Of a stretch of 64,000 bases of DNA, positions 24,788 to 37,399 are shown piece after piece; positions within the stretch are counted from its first letter, which is position 1; every line of letters begins with the position of its first letter. The notes under the pieces are model-generated. The model saw only the letters and a list, made by a program, of their open reading frames with translations, did no database searches and was not told the DNA's origin. The stretch spans positions 7,123,169 to 7,187,168 of the forward strand of contig CAIIXF020000010.1 of the NCBI GenBank assembly GCA_903813345.2, written 5' to 3'. Position numbers and translations under genes: made by a program. Source of the stretch: Owenia fusiformis (taxonomy: Eukaryota; Annelida; Polychaeta; Sabellida; Oweniidae).

Positions 24788-25654
24788 TTAAAACCAATAT
24801 AATTTACAAGCCTTGCATGAAGGAAGATTCAAAGTGTCTTAAACACCATAAACATAATTTTTAATATTTATCAATTTTGATTTTCTGCAATACAAACATA
24901 TCATTTTGATATTATTGGTAGGGATGAGATGTTTTTCAGGAACTCTTACATTCCACAATACACGGCTTTACCAGGGGAATATCAAAACTCAGAACATTAG
25001 GCAGAGGTTTTGGAATAGAACGGGACACATCAATTTCAGTACTTTTATCCCAGTTGAATCTGAAACAAGGCCATTCTCTCCAAAAATCAAAAAGATTTAA
25101 CATTAGTATTACAGCTTGTTAAATAAGAAGAGATAGATCTGTTGATAATTCTCTTACAGTAAGCTCATCTTATCTAGATGTATTCTAAAGCTGCTTAGAT
25201 TAGATGAAATGGACATCTTGTTAATTCTGTCAATTGGGCTAATATGATTGACTATTCTTTGAGTCTAAAATCTATTTTCATTATTTGCTTAAAACACTGG
25301 CCTTGGGTGAATATTGGTTCCTGTATATTCTTATTTATATTCAAGATGTTCAGTAATGTTTCAAGAACTAATCAATTGTTTATGTATTAAAGGATCTTAT
25401 GCATGTAAAACTACTTATTTATGCAACATCTCAGTTTTTCAACATTTTTGGCATTGGTGCTACCAAAAAAATTGTACAAAAAGATTCAATTCCAATCATC
25501 ACATCCTCTATCTAACGATCTAACAAAATAATTATCTGTTGCACTGAACCTAGAGTGAGAAACAAGGTCAATATATCGATGTAAGCTCATAATTAAATAA
25601 ATCAGGTTTAGGAGAATGAAAAGTCCATCACATTTTGTTATCAGCAATCCTTCA
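24788..25654. other. Non-coding, nothing definite
   Basis: Open frames at 24906-25100 and 25314-25523 have no motifs and no splice context. Confidence 0.35.
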
Positions 25655-25765
25655 ACAAGAAGGCATTAACCTGCAAAATGTCACCACCTGCCATTTTTTA
25701 CAAACACCGAATACCAAACACTGACCACCATCTACAAAAAGTTGGAGATATGTCACCACTAGTAC
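25655..25765 (+). repeat. Family A dispersed element, copy 6
   Basis: The left block and TGTCACCACCTGCC are intact. The middle is short, and the right end stops at ATATGTCACCACTAGT without the inverted arm. Confidence 0.8.
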
Positions 25766-27336
25766 AAATTATATTGGCATTTTGAAAGTCAAAAGATTTC
25801 TGTGCGATTTTATACAAAATGGGAAACATTAATCAAAAATGTGCTACCTCTAAACAAGTGGTGCGGATATCTGTAAAGTGACGATATCACATCTTTTATT
25901 TTTTAGAAATTCACGTAGAAAGTTTATGCCTTTCAAAATGCAAACATAATTTATATCGATTGGTCAGCTCGATCACCAATACTGAATGAAGGTTGCAAAC
26001 TGTAATAAAGCAGCAATTCCAAATTCTTTGCTATAGAGCTAGTATGAATGCTTAGTGCGTCGTTAAAGAATAAAGAATACAACTATAGACAAAATTTCCC
26101 TTTAATTAGGCATCCTTTACAAATGGATGACTATTTTGAGTACCTAACATGCCTTTGTTTATGAAATCTCACAAATTTAAATTCAAAAATGACCGTTAAT
26201 ATCCGCACCACTTGTTTTCGTATAGCACAGTCTGTATAGGGTGAATAAGTGCAATCAGTACTTAAAAAACACATTCATAAATCTGTAACCCATGTCCTGT
26301 GCTAAATGGATCCCTTTTAAACACATCTTCAATCATGGCCTCAGAGGGATGAACTCAGGGAAATCCTGTTTTATTGTGCACAGGATTCAAGCTAAATGGT
26401 TGCATATATATTATTAACATATACTGTATGATCACAAATCCCTTCTGGAATAAAATACATTATTAATTTCTCTGGGATTTTTCTCAGCTTTTCAAATTAT
26501 AGTTTTAGGTTAAGATCTATCCTTGCATAGCTATCTTGATACCAAAACTAATTTAAGATCTTACCAACATTTTATCTTTGAGAATTAATTTAAATCAAAA
26601 GTTTTCTTGCACTCATTTAATGTTTAAAACTGGTGAAATATTAAAAACTTTTGTGAATCTAAAATTTTCAATTGGGTGCCTAGTGACAATTTTCAAGAGC
26701 AAATTCTACCAGTTACATGCAAAACTGAAACAATGTTTTTATTACTACAATACTTGAGCTCTAATTTATAATGTCAGCCTAACTTTTTCATTCAATATCA
26801 TAATCCAAGACATCACCCAGGGATATTATTTTTATAGACAGCGTTAGAAATCATATAAAGCTTTATCAACAGAATATTACAATAGGAATTGTCTTAACCT
26901 TCTTATAACAATAGGTCTTCGATTTTCCTACACTTAACTTTCCTTACCTATATGCTTATATCTACTTACTAATCTTCAAATCTGCATATTCTGGTTGTTA
27001 TATCATTGATCTTTCAGCCATTTTGCTACATCAACTCATTGTAGTACAATCATGAATCTTACTTTTTATAATAACGAGCAGAAAATATGGAAAATATTGT
27101 AATTAGTTTTTCTGACATTCGTGTTGATCTCAAAATCTCAAATGAGTATTGGTTGACACCCCGGAACAATACCACCAAATAAGAAAAAAACAGAAACTCA
27201 GAAGAATCACGTGGAATGTGAATAAATATTATAAAGTGTGATTGCATTGTCAAATAATATCCTATTACATTGATGATATCTTATATCAAAATGATGACAA
27301 AGTCTTTCCAAATAACTATGTAGAACACAATAAATT
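25766..27336. other. Non-coding, probably intronic
   Basis: No feature is supported. Confidence 0.35.
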
Positions 27337-27390
27337 ACATGAGATAGAATAAAGCAGTTAACCACAACTTATTGTAAATGGTAACAAAGG
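27337..27390 (+). repeat. Direct repeat left of the mariner-like element
   Basis: The phrase ACATGAGATAGAATAAAGCA, followed by GTTAACCACAACTTATTG and TAAATGGTAACAAAGG, recurs almost unchanged at 28286-28342 on the other side of the transposon. At about 54 bp it is far too long for a mariner target duplication. Confidence 0.8.
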
Positions 27391-27406
27391 TGCAGCAATT
27401 GCTATA

Positions 27407-28236
27407 CAGTGTGTCCCAAAAAAAAGGAAACCGGCAATAGATTGCTTATTTCTCAAATATGAATAATGATAGGAAAATTTCACAGCTACCATCTGATAGA
27501 TTATGATGTCCTCTTTCTTATGATATCAAAGTTGTCTATTTTCCTTCACGGATGACTGAGTTATAAGGGATTTAAGTGACCATGTCAGAAATGAGTTTGT
27601 ACCACTTTCAGCCAAGTCAATTTCACCATCATAACAAAGTGATAAGTAACAACAAACATCAGGATATCACTCTTTTACTCATTTATTCCAATTAAAATTA
27701 CACATATCATATTTAACACCCCTTTTAAATCCCAATGTCCATTCAAAGTTGTTTTAACCCCAATGTCCTTCAACATGACCCCCATTCCTTTCAATGCAAA
27801 TGTCTGCCCTTGATCTCATCGCACGTACGGCATCCCCGATGATGTCTCTCTGTCCCCTTAAATCCTCCACTGCTGCGACAATCCTGGCCCTTAAATCATC
27901 AACGTCTCTTGGTGGTGTTGTGAATACTTTACCCTTGAGATAACCCCAAAGGAAGAAGTCGCAGGGTGTCAGGTCTGGGGATCTGTCTTGCATAGCCATT
28001 TTAATCCCTCATTGTTCAGCCATTCATGACAGAAAAAGTGGCACAAACCAATTTTTGACATGGTCACTTAAATCCCTTATAACTCAGTCATCCGTGAAGA
28101 AAAATAAACACCTTTGGTATCATAAGAAAAAGGACATCATAACCTATCAGATGGTAGCTGTGAAATTTTCCTATTATTATTCATATTTGAGAAATAAGCA
28201 ATCTATTGCCGGTTTCCTTTTTTTTGGGACACACTG
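27407..28236 (-). mobile_element. Deleted mariner/IS630-type transposon with ~200 bp TIRs
   Basis: TA dinucleotides at 27405-27406 and 28237-28238 flank an 830 bp element whose ends read CAGTGTGTCCCAAAAAAAAG on either strand. The inverted repeats are long, about 27407-27609 and 28034-28236, with few mismatches apart from an inserted A-rich stretch. Between them, on the minus strand, is only the C-terminal part of a transposase. The TA target and CAGT ends fit the Tc1/mariner (IS630) superfamily. Most of the transposase is missing, so the copy cannot move by itself. The similarity of the two arms implies a fairly recent insertion. Confidence 0.85.
27754..27999 (-). pseudogene. C-terminal fragment of a mariner-like transposase
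   Basis: The fragment of about 81 residues contains RSPDLTPCDFFLWGYLKGKV, the hallmark that carries the third catalytic aspartate (TPCD) in many mariner-like DDE transposases. It continues through a PPRDVDDLRARIVAAVEDLR segment to a normal-looking end, ERNGGHVEGHWG, and a stop. The DNA-binding N-terminus and the first two catalytic aspartates are absent: only about 35 bp separate the fragment from the right inverted repeat. The remaining frame is intact, so the loss is one internal deletion rather than gradual decay. It can have no transposase activity, although its TIRs could still be recognised by a related enzyme. Confidence 0.85.
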
Positions 28237-28285
28237 TATATACTGAAACCTAACAAACATTAAACGCTGATAACAACAATACATA

Positions 28286-28342
28286 ACATGAGATAGAATG
28301 AAGCACAAGTTAACCACAACTTATTGTAAATGGTAACAAAGG
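28286..28342 (+). repeat. Direct repeat right of the mariner-like element
   Basis: This is the partner of 27337-27390. The shared phrase is ACATGAGATAGAATGAAGCA, then TTAACCACAACTTATTG and TAAATGGTAACAAAGG, with three extra bases (CAA) relative to the left copy. Confidence 0.8.
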
Positions 28343-30284
28343 CAACGAGACACAGAGTGATACATATCGCACTTTGGAGAATAGAATGGCCACCATGTAA
28401 TTTACCCACCATGCCCAAATCCGAAGCAGGTCTTGGCAAAAGTCAAGTTTTGCATCTCAAAAGTTGAACTGAGCAGCAATTTTCCAGCAGCACAAGACAC
28501 TGACAATAATGCACTTTTTGAAGTTACAATACAAATGGTAGCTATCCAAATATGGCACCACTTCTCGATTGTGACATAAAAACAATCCATCAGTTACTTT
28601 GACTTGTATATAGAGCATTTTCACAGAATCATAACTGAATGGACAATGTATCTTGCAATCATTCATTAAAGCTTTAAATCTGACTCATAACATCATTATG
28701 ATCAAGAGCCAGGAAATATTGAGTAATTGAGTTAGAATCCAAAACTGAAAACTGAAATCGAAAGATTTGCCATAAAGACAACTTCTATTGTTCAAGCCTT
28801 TCAGTTTATTATAACAATATCGCAACGGAATCACAATAAATCTATGGAATCAAAAATGACAGGTTCGTAAGCCTTTTTACTGAGTTAGACATTTATTGAA
28901 CTGTTTATGGGCAAAGCATTCAAATTCAATGTGCCTCATGCAGTCTACTACTATTCCAAATTAATGCCAGTATACAGAAAATTCAACTTTCCATCTGATT
29001 CCTTCCTCCATCCTGCTGTTTCTAAAAAATTCTCCTCAATTCCAAGATCTGAACCATCCCTATTTAAGTTTAATGTGTAAACCTATAATAGGGTGAACCT
29101 CAGTCAGGAAAGACAACCACAGAGCTAAAATCATTTCTCCATTCAGACAACTTATATATAGAATTTTTCAAATCTGTATGATTAATGGAATTTCTGTATA
29201 TTGACCTCTGAGAAGTTATTCTGACAAAATTGTAAGCTATTGGAATTTCACCTTTCCTACTTTTTGTCAATTACATATCATTTTGACTATCCACTATGTT
29301 TCAATTCACTTTATTCCCTGGAAATTCCACTCCTTTTCCCAATATACTAAATTCATAAATGTGCCTTTCATGAAACTTTTCTCGCTAGGTAGGTAATCTA
29401 TCAAGGGTGAAGACCTGCATCATGATCAATTATCTCCAGCATTGGCAGTCTCAACTGACATAGAATCAGACAAATATAAATATGGATTTCTATTCATAAT
29501 CACCAGGTATCTTCCCTGAATGACAATTACCTGTTCAGAATGCTGTCCATATGATTAAAAACATATCTGTTAATCAAGGGGGAGGGGGTCAATCATTGTC
29601 AGAATAAATAATGATCAACACGAAACAACAGTTTACCTAAATTTCCCCCCACAAATGAAACTAAAGTGGATTCTTGGGATGATGTGTTTAGCATTTGGGG
29701 GCACGACAATGGCTGGAGTCTTGATATTTGCACAAAAAGATTTCTGAAAAAGTTGTATGTGAAACATAGCACAACTTCATTTTAATGGTTTTACTCTTCT
29801 TCTATGGATTTTAGTAAAAATGTATTGTTTGCATACACCTGTACTACATATATGTAATATTGACGCACCTTTGAGTGCCACTGTTATAAAAGTGACTGTC
29901 AAATAAATAATATAAAATAATAATAATAAAGACCTGTTATCACTCAATAGTAAAACACATAGTCACACTTTGGTAAAATAGCGACGTTAAAATGATGTAT
30001 CATTTAAGGGAGCCAGTCTGTCAGATGCAAAATTTTCTATCTTGAAATATCTTTTCTGATTGGTACAAATTCATTACAATAGTACATTATCAAGATATAG
30101 ACAACTTTTTGAACCAATTTGCAACTTGATTTTCAACCTCAAAAAACAATGCAATAACTAAATTAATTTTCAACATCAATGTTAATATTAATTTTGTCAT
30201 AAAATCAACAAATTAACACCTTTAACATGAGAGACAGAATCTTGCAGTTGGCAAATACTGTCCCTCTTTATGGAGCTGTTTCAT
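28343..30284. other. Non-coding, probably intronic
   Basis: No supported gene. A 30-codon plus ORF at 29655-29747 begins MKLKWILGMMCLAFGG and resembles a signal peptide, but it has no donor or follow-on exon. An ATAATAATAA-type microsatellite is near 29910-29930. Confidence 0.3.
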
Positions 30285-30445
30285 TTAGGCCGTGTGGACT
30301 CACTGTTCGCCACCATGTGAATATTTTGGGCCAGACATATATGTGTACAAAATATGAACAAAACCGGGCCAACGGTATTTGAGTTATTGCCCGGACGGAC
30401 GGAGGCGTTCCCTATATCCCTCCGAACTTCGTTCGATGGGATAAA
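30285..30445 (+). repeat. Fragment of a dispersed repeat with terminal hairpin
   Basis: The G+C-richer island contains GGGCCAACGGTATTTGAGTT followed by ATTGCCCGGACGGACGGAGG. It ends in a hairpin at about 30415-30442: TATCCCTCCGAAC, loop TTC, GTTCGATGGGATA. The sharp change in composition and the strong 3' hairpin suggest the end of a mobile element. The type is unknown. Confidence 0.45.
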
Positions 30446-31646
30446 AATTAATCAAAAATATAATGCCCAAAATTAGCTACATAATGACGAATGGTAAGCC
30501 TACACGACTAATGTGACAGCTACTTTAACGGACAATGCCTCATAAGAATGACATATTAACTGACTATTGGTGATAATATTAATATTTTTGCCAATGAATG
30601 CAGTAAAGTACACTTTTCAGAATTCATATACAATTTTCAGTTTTTAGCTCATTAGCTTATCATGCTCCAATGATGTTTATTGAAGCATATACAATAGTTC
30701 ATAAGCTAGACAGCATATCTGAACTGTACGAGATAAATGTATGATTCAGGAACCTTTGATGTACCAAACATGTGAGAGTCAATGAGATATAAAATGATAC
30801 AACAAATCCTTGCAATACATCTCTACCCTTTCGTATCACTGTTAAAATCCAGTACATGTACAATAAAAAAAATGATATTAAGGTTTTCGCCATATACCCC
30901 ATCTAATATATCCACCATATAGTTCCATACACTTCCCTCTCAGGATTTCATGAATTTCTATTGTGTTTCATCTCTTGCCCTAGGTATAACCTCTATTTAT
31001 CTATAATAATGTAACTATTTAATCAGACAGGAAAATCTTCAGGGAAGACCCATTCTGAGAGATCACAGACTCCAATCAGTCCCTTTCAATCACATTAATT
31101 GTTTGAAAACATACAGAAAGATGTGACGAGTATCAGAATTTGCTATACATAACCTGCAATATTACATGTACATGGGATAACAATGAAGAAACGGTAACCC
31201 CCACTCCTTTTTCTTTAACAATATCTTGTAACTAAAGTGTCTTAAATATTTGTCAACATTGAAAAGTGAATACTTCTTCCATGATGGGAACATATGGTTT
31301 ATCATATTGAGGTTTTCCTCTTCAAAAAGACAAAACAAGAGAACCTCCCATAACCCACATCAATATAATATACAAAGCATCAATTATGGCACTGATAAAG
31401 TGTATCATATGAGAGGATCAAAAGAATGATCCCAATATGATTGGTTTTATAAATTGCTACACAAGCACTTAAGACTCAATGTCACCACGCCCTAACATTC
31501 TCGTGGGTGTCGGTTTAAAATAAAAAACTAAAAACTGGAAAGATTGATAAATCAGCCATTTTAATATTTCATGAGTTTCGAGACCTACTAATCGAATAGC
31601 TAAGACGTCAAAGTGCCCAAAGTCATGCAATCGTTACTATCTTATA
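30446..31646. other. Non-coding, probably intronic
   Basis: Nothing definite was identified. Confidence 0.35.
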
Positions 31647-31782
31647 AACATGGCATTAACATTCAAAATGTCAACACCTGCCAATTGTTACAGATATCCA
31701 CCGCTGAATGTTATATACCAAAATACCAACCGCCGAACACAATTTACAAAAAGTTGAATAAAAAAATATGCCACCACTTATA
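31647..31782 (+). repeat. Family A dispersed element, copy 7
   Basis: The left block is recognisable (TGGCATTAACATTCAAAATG), followed by TCAACACCTGCCAATTGTTA. The right end reads ATATGCCACCACTTA and lacks the inverted arm. Confidence 0.75.
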
Positions 31783-34700
31783 TAATAAATATATACGAGT
31801 ATATATAATTAATGTTATACGTTTACAGATTATTTTATGTGTTTCTGTTCTTTAAATACGATGTCAATGTAAAAGCCAGCTTCCCAAGGGGAATAAAAGT
31901 ACTTTCCCCATATTGTCCATGATATTCACCTGGCTTTATCAACTTGAATTACTGTGCCCAAACACTGATACACATTGTATTATTCCATTCTTTTAACGGA
32001 TATAATCTAATTTCTAAATGAAAGATGAAATGGTAATCCCATTGTTAAGAATTATTGAAAAATGACCATAACTAGTCAAAATATCAAATTTTTCATTATT
32101 TTTACTGTATAATTTTCAACATTTAGTACAAGTTAGTTTTTAAATTTTCAATCACGTGTAATACAAGTTGTTTCAATGATCATGATCAGTCAACCCCCAA
32201 ACACCCAAAATATAAATATCATGGAACTTGTTCCATCTAATGCAGTGGTCACATCTGCTCTGATTTTCAGGATCAGTACCTGGCCAAGTATTTTGTAACA
32301 AAATACTCAATATTGTGTGCTGGATTGAAAATCAGAGCAAATGGGACCAAGGCATAACCAATAGTGGCTTTTTAGGTGCAAGTTAGGTTGGGTGAAGTGA
32401 CAGACTGGTTGTTTAAATTACAGGCACAGTGACTACAGGAAAACAGCTTCTAGCCAATAAATCACAATAGTGAGTCATACAGGAAATAGGTTAGAAACAG
32501 AAATGGGTTTAAATAGTATTTCAGTGTGACAAAAAAAAAACAATCACGAGGCTGGTCATCAATCTTATAAAACGTCAATTTATTTTCATATCATTGGCTG
32601 CACAACTCATCAATGTGAAACAATGGGAAGATAAAACAGGTCTGCCTGATTCTACATTCAAATTTCCAAGGCAGGGATTAAGCTGTAAATGGCATTGGGG
32701 ATGGGGGTCACAGTATATGACTGAACCAATTATATACAATTGTAAGCAATCAATTCTAGCTCTGTTCTACATTCTTGTACCCAACCTATAAAAATTTACC
32801 AAATAAAGAAATATCCCTCCTCATTTGCCCTGGCAATTACCAATCGCCTCCCCAAGATCTGTTACCCCAGCCTATGTCAGCGACAGAATAGGCAAAATGT
32901 TATGTTGAGCTTGATGACAGACTAAGGTAGCATTTGCGAATTCAACTGCTTGGTGACAGCTGACAATGGCCATAGAATAGTGGATTAATTCATCAGCCAA
33001 CAACTACCTAGGGCATATGTTTTAGATGTACTTTATGAGATGACTTTATGTCAAAATAACCATGAAGTTGATATTTCTCATCTGCGACACCAGGATAAAG
33101 GTAGCGGGGAAACATGACTTATGCATTATGATCACAGTATTATAACATCATATCATGGACTAATGGGCAAATATCATTGATCTTGTATTGTTCAATATGA
33201 CATACGAAAACAGTCTGTGTGATAATAGGTCTCTAGTTCTCAAAACATTACCTTTGTCTTATAGTGAATTATATAGTCGTATCCATCTAATACAACTGAT
33301 ACAACCAGGAATGTTCTATGACTAAATTGTTTGAAAAACATATGCTACATAAGTGAGTTATGGTTTTATGAGGTAGATGCTTAGGTCATCAATATCATTC
33401 ATGCGGATCTTGCTCCCCGCATAGTCTCAAATGTATCCTAGGGATGAAGTTCAGACAAAAGCAAAAAAGAAGTTCCTTTATAAACACTTTATAAACACAA
33501 TGTAGGCAGACCACTATCCTGTACTTAAAAGAAATTGTGAACAACAATCATGAACAAATCAATATAGAGACAATTAAGCATATGTAAGAGTAAAGAAAAA
33601 AGAGATTAACAAATAGTTATCACCGAAAGAACATTCTCATTTTCTTTGATGATTTATTGCAGCACTGTGTCTCAAATTGACGAGGTTTCATTTACCGATT
33701 TCAAATGGCTAATCAAACTTTTCATTAAGGTGGAAACCAATAATTAATTATTTACAATGGATTGGATTGCTTGCAGTCGTATAATGACAAAATGGACATT
33801 TAATCCGTAAACTGATTTAACTTAACTGATTTTTATAGATTTCTAATAGGATAATGGCCTTACTATTATGTTAAATTCTGTTCAGATTCTTCAATGTGTG
33901 AAAGATTAAATTATATACCTTATATAAAAATAACAGAGAGTAACCCATGAGGCAACTAAATATATATATATGTAAAGTCAAAACAAACATATTTTCAATA
34001 AAAGTACCAATGATGCTTTGAAATCAGCCAATCAGTCAAGAATGTCCCCGAAAAGTGATGTCAGAAAAATAAGATATATCTCTGGAAAAAATGAGTTAAT
34101 GAGTGCTTTGGGGTTTTGTTTAGAAGATGGTAGAAATGATTGTCTGTCAGTTTGGTAAAATATGTGTACGACATTCTCTTTAAGGGCTCCTACATTATTA
34201 ACCTCTATACTTTATTAATTTCCTTCCTAATGGTTCTTTGATCTTCCAATAAGTAACAAGGGAGACTATGTCTAATAATTATAAAAGCCAATAAGGTCAC
34301 TGGCAAGTAAGATCACTGGCCAGTATTATAATAAATTTGTGGTCCATTACCTTATCTTTCAAAATGGCAGACAAAAATAATAAACAATTTCAAAATTTTG
34401 ATTTGTTCTTCAATTTAAACCAATTTCTCAAGGAGTTGTGGCTTAGTAATTGCAGTCATATATACCCCCATGCTTAAATAACATTATACGAGTGCAGAAT
34501 TTTTATGCAATTCACATTACTTTCCTCTAAATGGTGGAAGTCCCTGGCTATACCTAATACCCAATAACTTCGACCCCCTCCCAAGCAATTAGGAAAAACG
34601 ATCAAAGAACATACTTTTATAAGAAATCAATGACATTGTACTCCGATGGCTAGATCCCATAGTACATTAGGTAGGTGAAGCCCTCTTCAACAGAAGCAAA

Positions 34701-34928
34701 ATCAAATTATTGGGAAGCAGGATAATGACATTCAAGTTCATCTTTACAATGGACTCATATGTACAACTAGTAAACCACTTATTTTAGGTTTCAAAATATG
34801 TTCATGAGAAGCACAATAGACCTGCAAGCAATCGGATGGAAATCCTGCACTTTTGAATGTTGGCAATGCTAAATCTAATCATTTCGGCTCCTTTGAGACA
34901 CATCAAATATTAATACAGGATACATTAC
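31783..34928. other. Non-coding, probably intronic
   Basis: No gene is supported. A stretch near 32930-32990 (GCGAATTCAACT and ATAGAATAGTGGATTAATTC) resembles a scrambled, diverged family B arm. The plus frame at 32594-32791 has no motif. Confidence 0.3.
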
Positions 34929-35065
34929 CAAGCTAATTCAGAGATGTCACAGAAATTATAGCTGCAATGAATCTTCCAGGCCTTATCTTCTACAAATTGG
35001 ATGGAACTCATAATATACAAAACAATCGAGCTAATCACAGGATAGGTTATAATCTCCGTATCTTG
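34929..35065 (-). CDS. Weak candidate exon, 137 bp
   Basis: On the minus strand a good acceptor (AGACTTTTGCAG) precedes 137 bp open in one frame, with the donor-like GTAATG after it. It would encode a peptide starting QDTEIITYPVISSIVLYIMS and ending FCDISELA, with a possible membrane-spanning stretch. Its phases (0 in, 2 out) do not join directly to the exons at 36926-37023 or 21292-21384, so further exons would have to exist between them. Codon use is plausible, but frames of this size occur by chance here. Confidence 0.25.
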
Positions 35066-35861
35066 CTGCAAAAGTCTTAGGTTCTATCTTTTACGATGTC
35101 ATAGTTAAGTATAATATCTAGGCATGCAATGACAATCTTGTGAAAGGGTTTGCCTGGGAATTTATTACATGCATATGATCTTTAGTTAGAAAAAAAACAA
35201 TGTTTCAATGTAAGACAGTTCAAGATACCTGTACTTTTCGAGGGCTCCACTTTGTCTTTAAATGAAGTCTTTAATGAGGTTTTAACATATTTCATTAACC
35301 CCATCCCCTTTTCCTAAAAAAAATCTACTGAAAACAGATTTCCCAAATATTGGAGGCTAACAGCCATCTGGTACAATCTGATAACAGACAGGTTTTACTA
35401 ACTAAATTCAAAAGTTATTATAACTTATTATTTTGCTCTCAATAGCAATTTAGTGGTGATTTATGAACATAATCTCTTTCTGCCTTATATTGATGTTCCC
35501 TCAAATGAAGCGTTTGATCTATAAGGCTTTGGATTGATTACTCTAATTGCCTCTCTGAGATCAAAATTTCTCCCTCAATATGTTTATTTCACTCCATTTA
35601 CTCAAAAATTTGAATGGAGTAGCTGGTTTTCCGGCATTTCTGTATAATTTAGAGTCTTGAATATTCAGCTTCTCATTTATTTAGTTACTTTCACTAATTT
35701 TCACTCTATGATTGATTTTAAAACTTGACTATGAACCACATTTTTTCTCGTTTACCCCTGGCAAAATATTGCAAAATAAGTCAATGCCAATCCTTCTATT
35801 GTTCCAAATCAATTTCATATCATTCTCTACCCTCTACCATTAAGATATCCACAGCAACCCC

Positions 35862-35924
35862 CCCCCCCAGGTCTGTAGCCAGCTTTTGCCAAGGGGGTTC
35901 ACTTTTCAAAAAAATCTTAATCTT
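35862..35924 (+). repeat. Dispersed repeat fragment (CCAAGGGGGTTC family), copy 1
   Basis: A C-run is followed by GCCAGCTTTTGCCAAGGGGG and TTCACTTTTCAAAAAAATC. Two more copies are at 59240-59310 (plus) and 63500-63567 (minus). Confidence 0.7.
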
Positions 35925-36163
35925 TCAACTTAAGAATAGAGAGGTAAGGGTTTGAGATCAGAGTGTTCCTTTACCTTTTCCTTTTGTCTGCAAAAACATA
36001 TTCATTATAGCCATCTATAAACTGGTATTGAATATAAAAATTTACTATAAAGATATCTAGGGGTAGCAATATTTTGCTAGCTAATAGTGTGTCTTTAATT
36101 GCCATCTATAAACTAATCCACTAAGTTGTAAGCTTATTTTGTAATTCTAGTAACAAATGTATG

Positions 36164-36330
36164 ACAAGGCATTAACATGTAAAATGTCACAACCTGCCAT
36201 TTGTTACAGGCATTGAACATCAACCGCTGAAGGCCAAACACCAACCATTGACCAACAAACACCATTCACAAAAAAATTGGAAACTTAATAACAATATGTA
36301 ACCACTTCTGGTGGAGACCTAAAAACAATG
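36164..36330 (+). repeat. Family A dispersed element, copy 8
   Basis: The copy is long, with extra CCAACCATTGACCAACAAACACC-type middle units. The right end keeps both hairpin arms in mutated form (ATGTAACCAC and GTGGAGACCT). Confidence 0.8.
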
Positions 36331-36925
36331 ATAAATCCTTACACTATACCTACGGTAGCTTAGATTAGAACATGATTCGTTCATACAATGATGGACATAC
36401 AGAAAGTAAGTCCATGATGTAATGGTATGAAAATGCTTTTCCAATATATCCAGCAAAACTGCTGCTATCTATTGATTTTAATATTAACCAGAAACATCAT
36501 TCTGGAAGATTTGTTTTCGTTATACAGGACAGCCATCTATAGTTGCTGCACAAAATATTCTACATTTTGGAGTCAAAGCATCATTCCTTAGCAAGTGTTC
36601 ATACAGACATTACAAAAAAGAAAAGAAAATGTATGTATGACTGTATGTATGTATGTAAGATTTTTACAGTTAGAAAGGCCTTGTTTTCTACAAAAAATTA
36701 GGACTTTTATGGGAACTGCAATGTATGATTGCAACTGTTCATTACAACAGGGATATAATTAGAATTTCTGACAAAGGCAAAGTGGATGATAACAACAGAT
36801 AAAATTAGTGGAATTTACCATAGAAACAGTTGTGCAACTCCTTAAAATAACATTACAACAACTGGAAAGAATTTCACTTGCATATGAAACCCTTGTATGT
36901 GTATTGTAAAATAAGGTATATTTAC
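36331..36925. other. Non-coding, probably intronic
   Basis: The only item is a small GTAT/ATGT microsatellite near 36630-36660. Confidence 0.35.
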
Positions 36926-37023
36926 CTCTATCGTTCTCACGTTTCTGTAAGTCATCTTGTTGTCTGAGCTGGGCTTCTTCACGCGCTTTTTTAAATTCTT
37001 CATTGTGCTTAAGGTAGGCATCT
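36926..37023 (-). CDS. Candidate internal exon, 98 bp, coiled-coil-like
   Basis: A good acceptor (TTTTTGTATTTGCAG) and donor (GTAAAT) on the minus strand bound 98 bp with one open frame. It enters with the last base of a codon, encodes 32 residues beginning DAYLKHNEEFKKAREEAQLR and ending DDLQKRENDR, and leaves with one base (phase 1). The sequence is rich in Glu, Lys, Arg and Gln, has no Pro or Gly, and is compatible with a long alpha-helix or coiled coil. This is the clearest coding signal in the window. Its exit phase matches the candidate exon at 21292-21384, giving a split GCT (Ala). I do not recognise the protein; similar charged helices occur in many unrelated families. Confidence 0.65.
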
Positions 37024-37204
37024 CTGCAAATACAAAAAGTAAATTTGTTTGTTAGAAATTGTCATTTTGAAGTTGAACAACCATCACATTTTTATGCCAA
37101 TGTAAGGATCGATTATACAGTGATCAGATTGTCTGCTTAAATAGGCAGACTAACCTATTATTTCGGTCAGCATTTGGATTTGACACTTCCGGCAAGGCAG
37201 TTAT

Positions 37205-37280
37205 TATTCATATTTAAATAAGTTAGCCATCAAATTACTATCTACCCAGTAGCTGGTAGACAATAGTTGCATTCACGAAT
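37205..37280 (+). repeat. Family B right arm, diverged
   Basis: CATATTTAAATAAGTTAGCC, then CTACCCAGTAGCTGGTAGAC and GTTGCATTCACGAAT, align with the right arm of family B. The left arm (from about 37130) is barely recognisable. Confidence 0.5.
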
Positions 37281-37399
37281 GCAGCCAGAGATAACATAAG
37301 AATTTAGCATCTTGTTAAGAAAATGTATTATCATGTACATGTACATGTATGTTGGCTTAATGATCAGTTGTAACATCACACCTGGGAATGGCGAACATA

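Noticed and set aside
29655-29747. Signal-peptide-like ORF MKLKWILGMMCLAFGG
   Set aside because: Only 30 codons, without a donor site or a later exon in frame.
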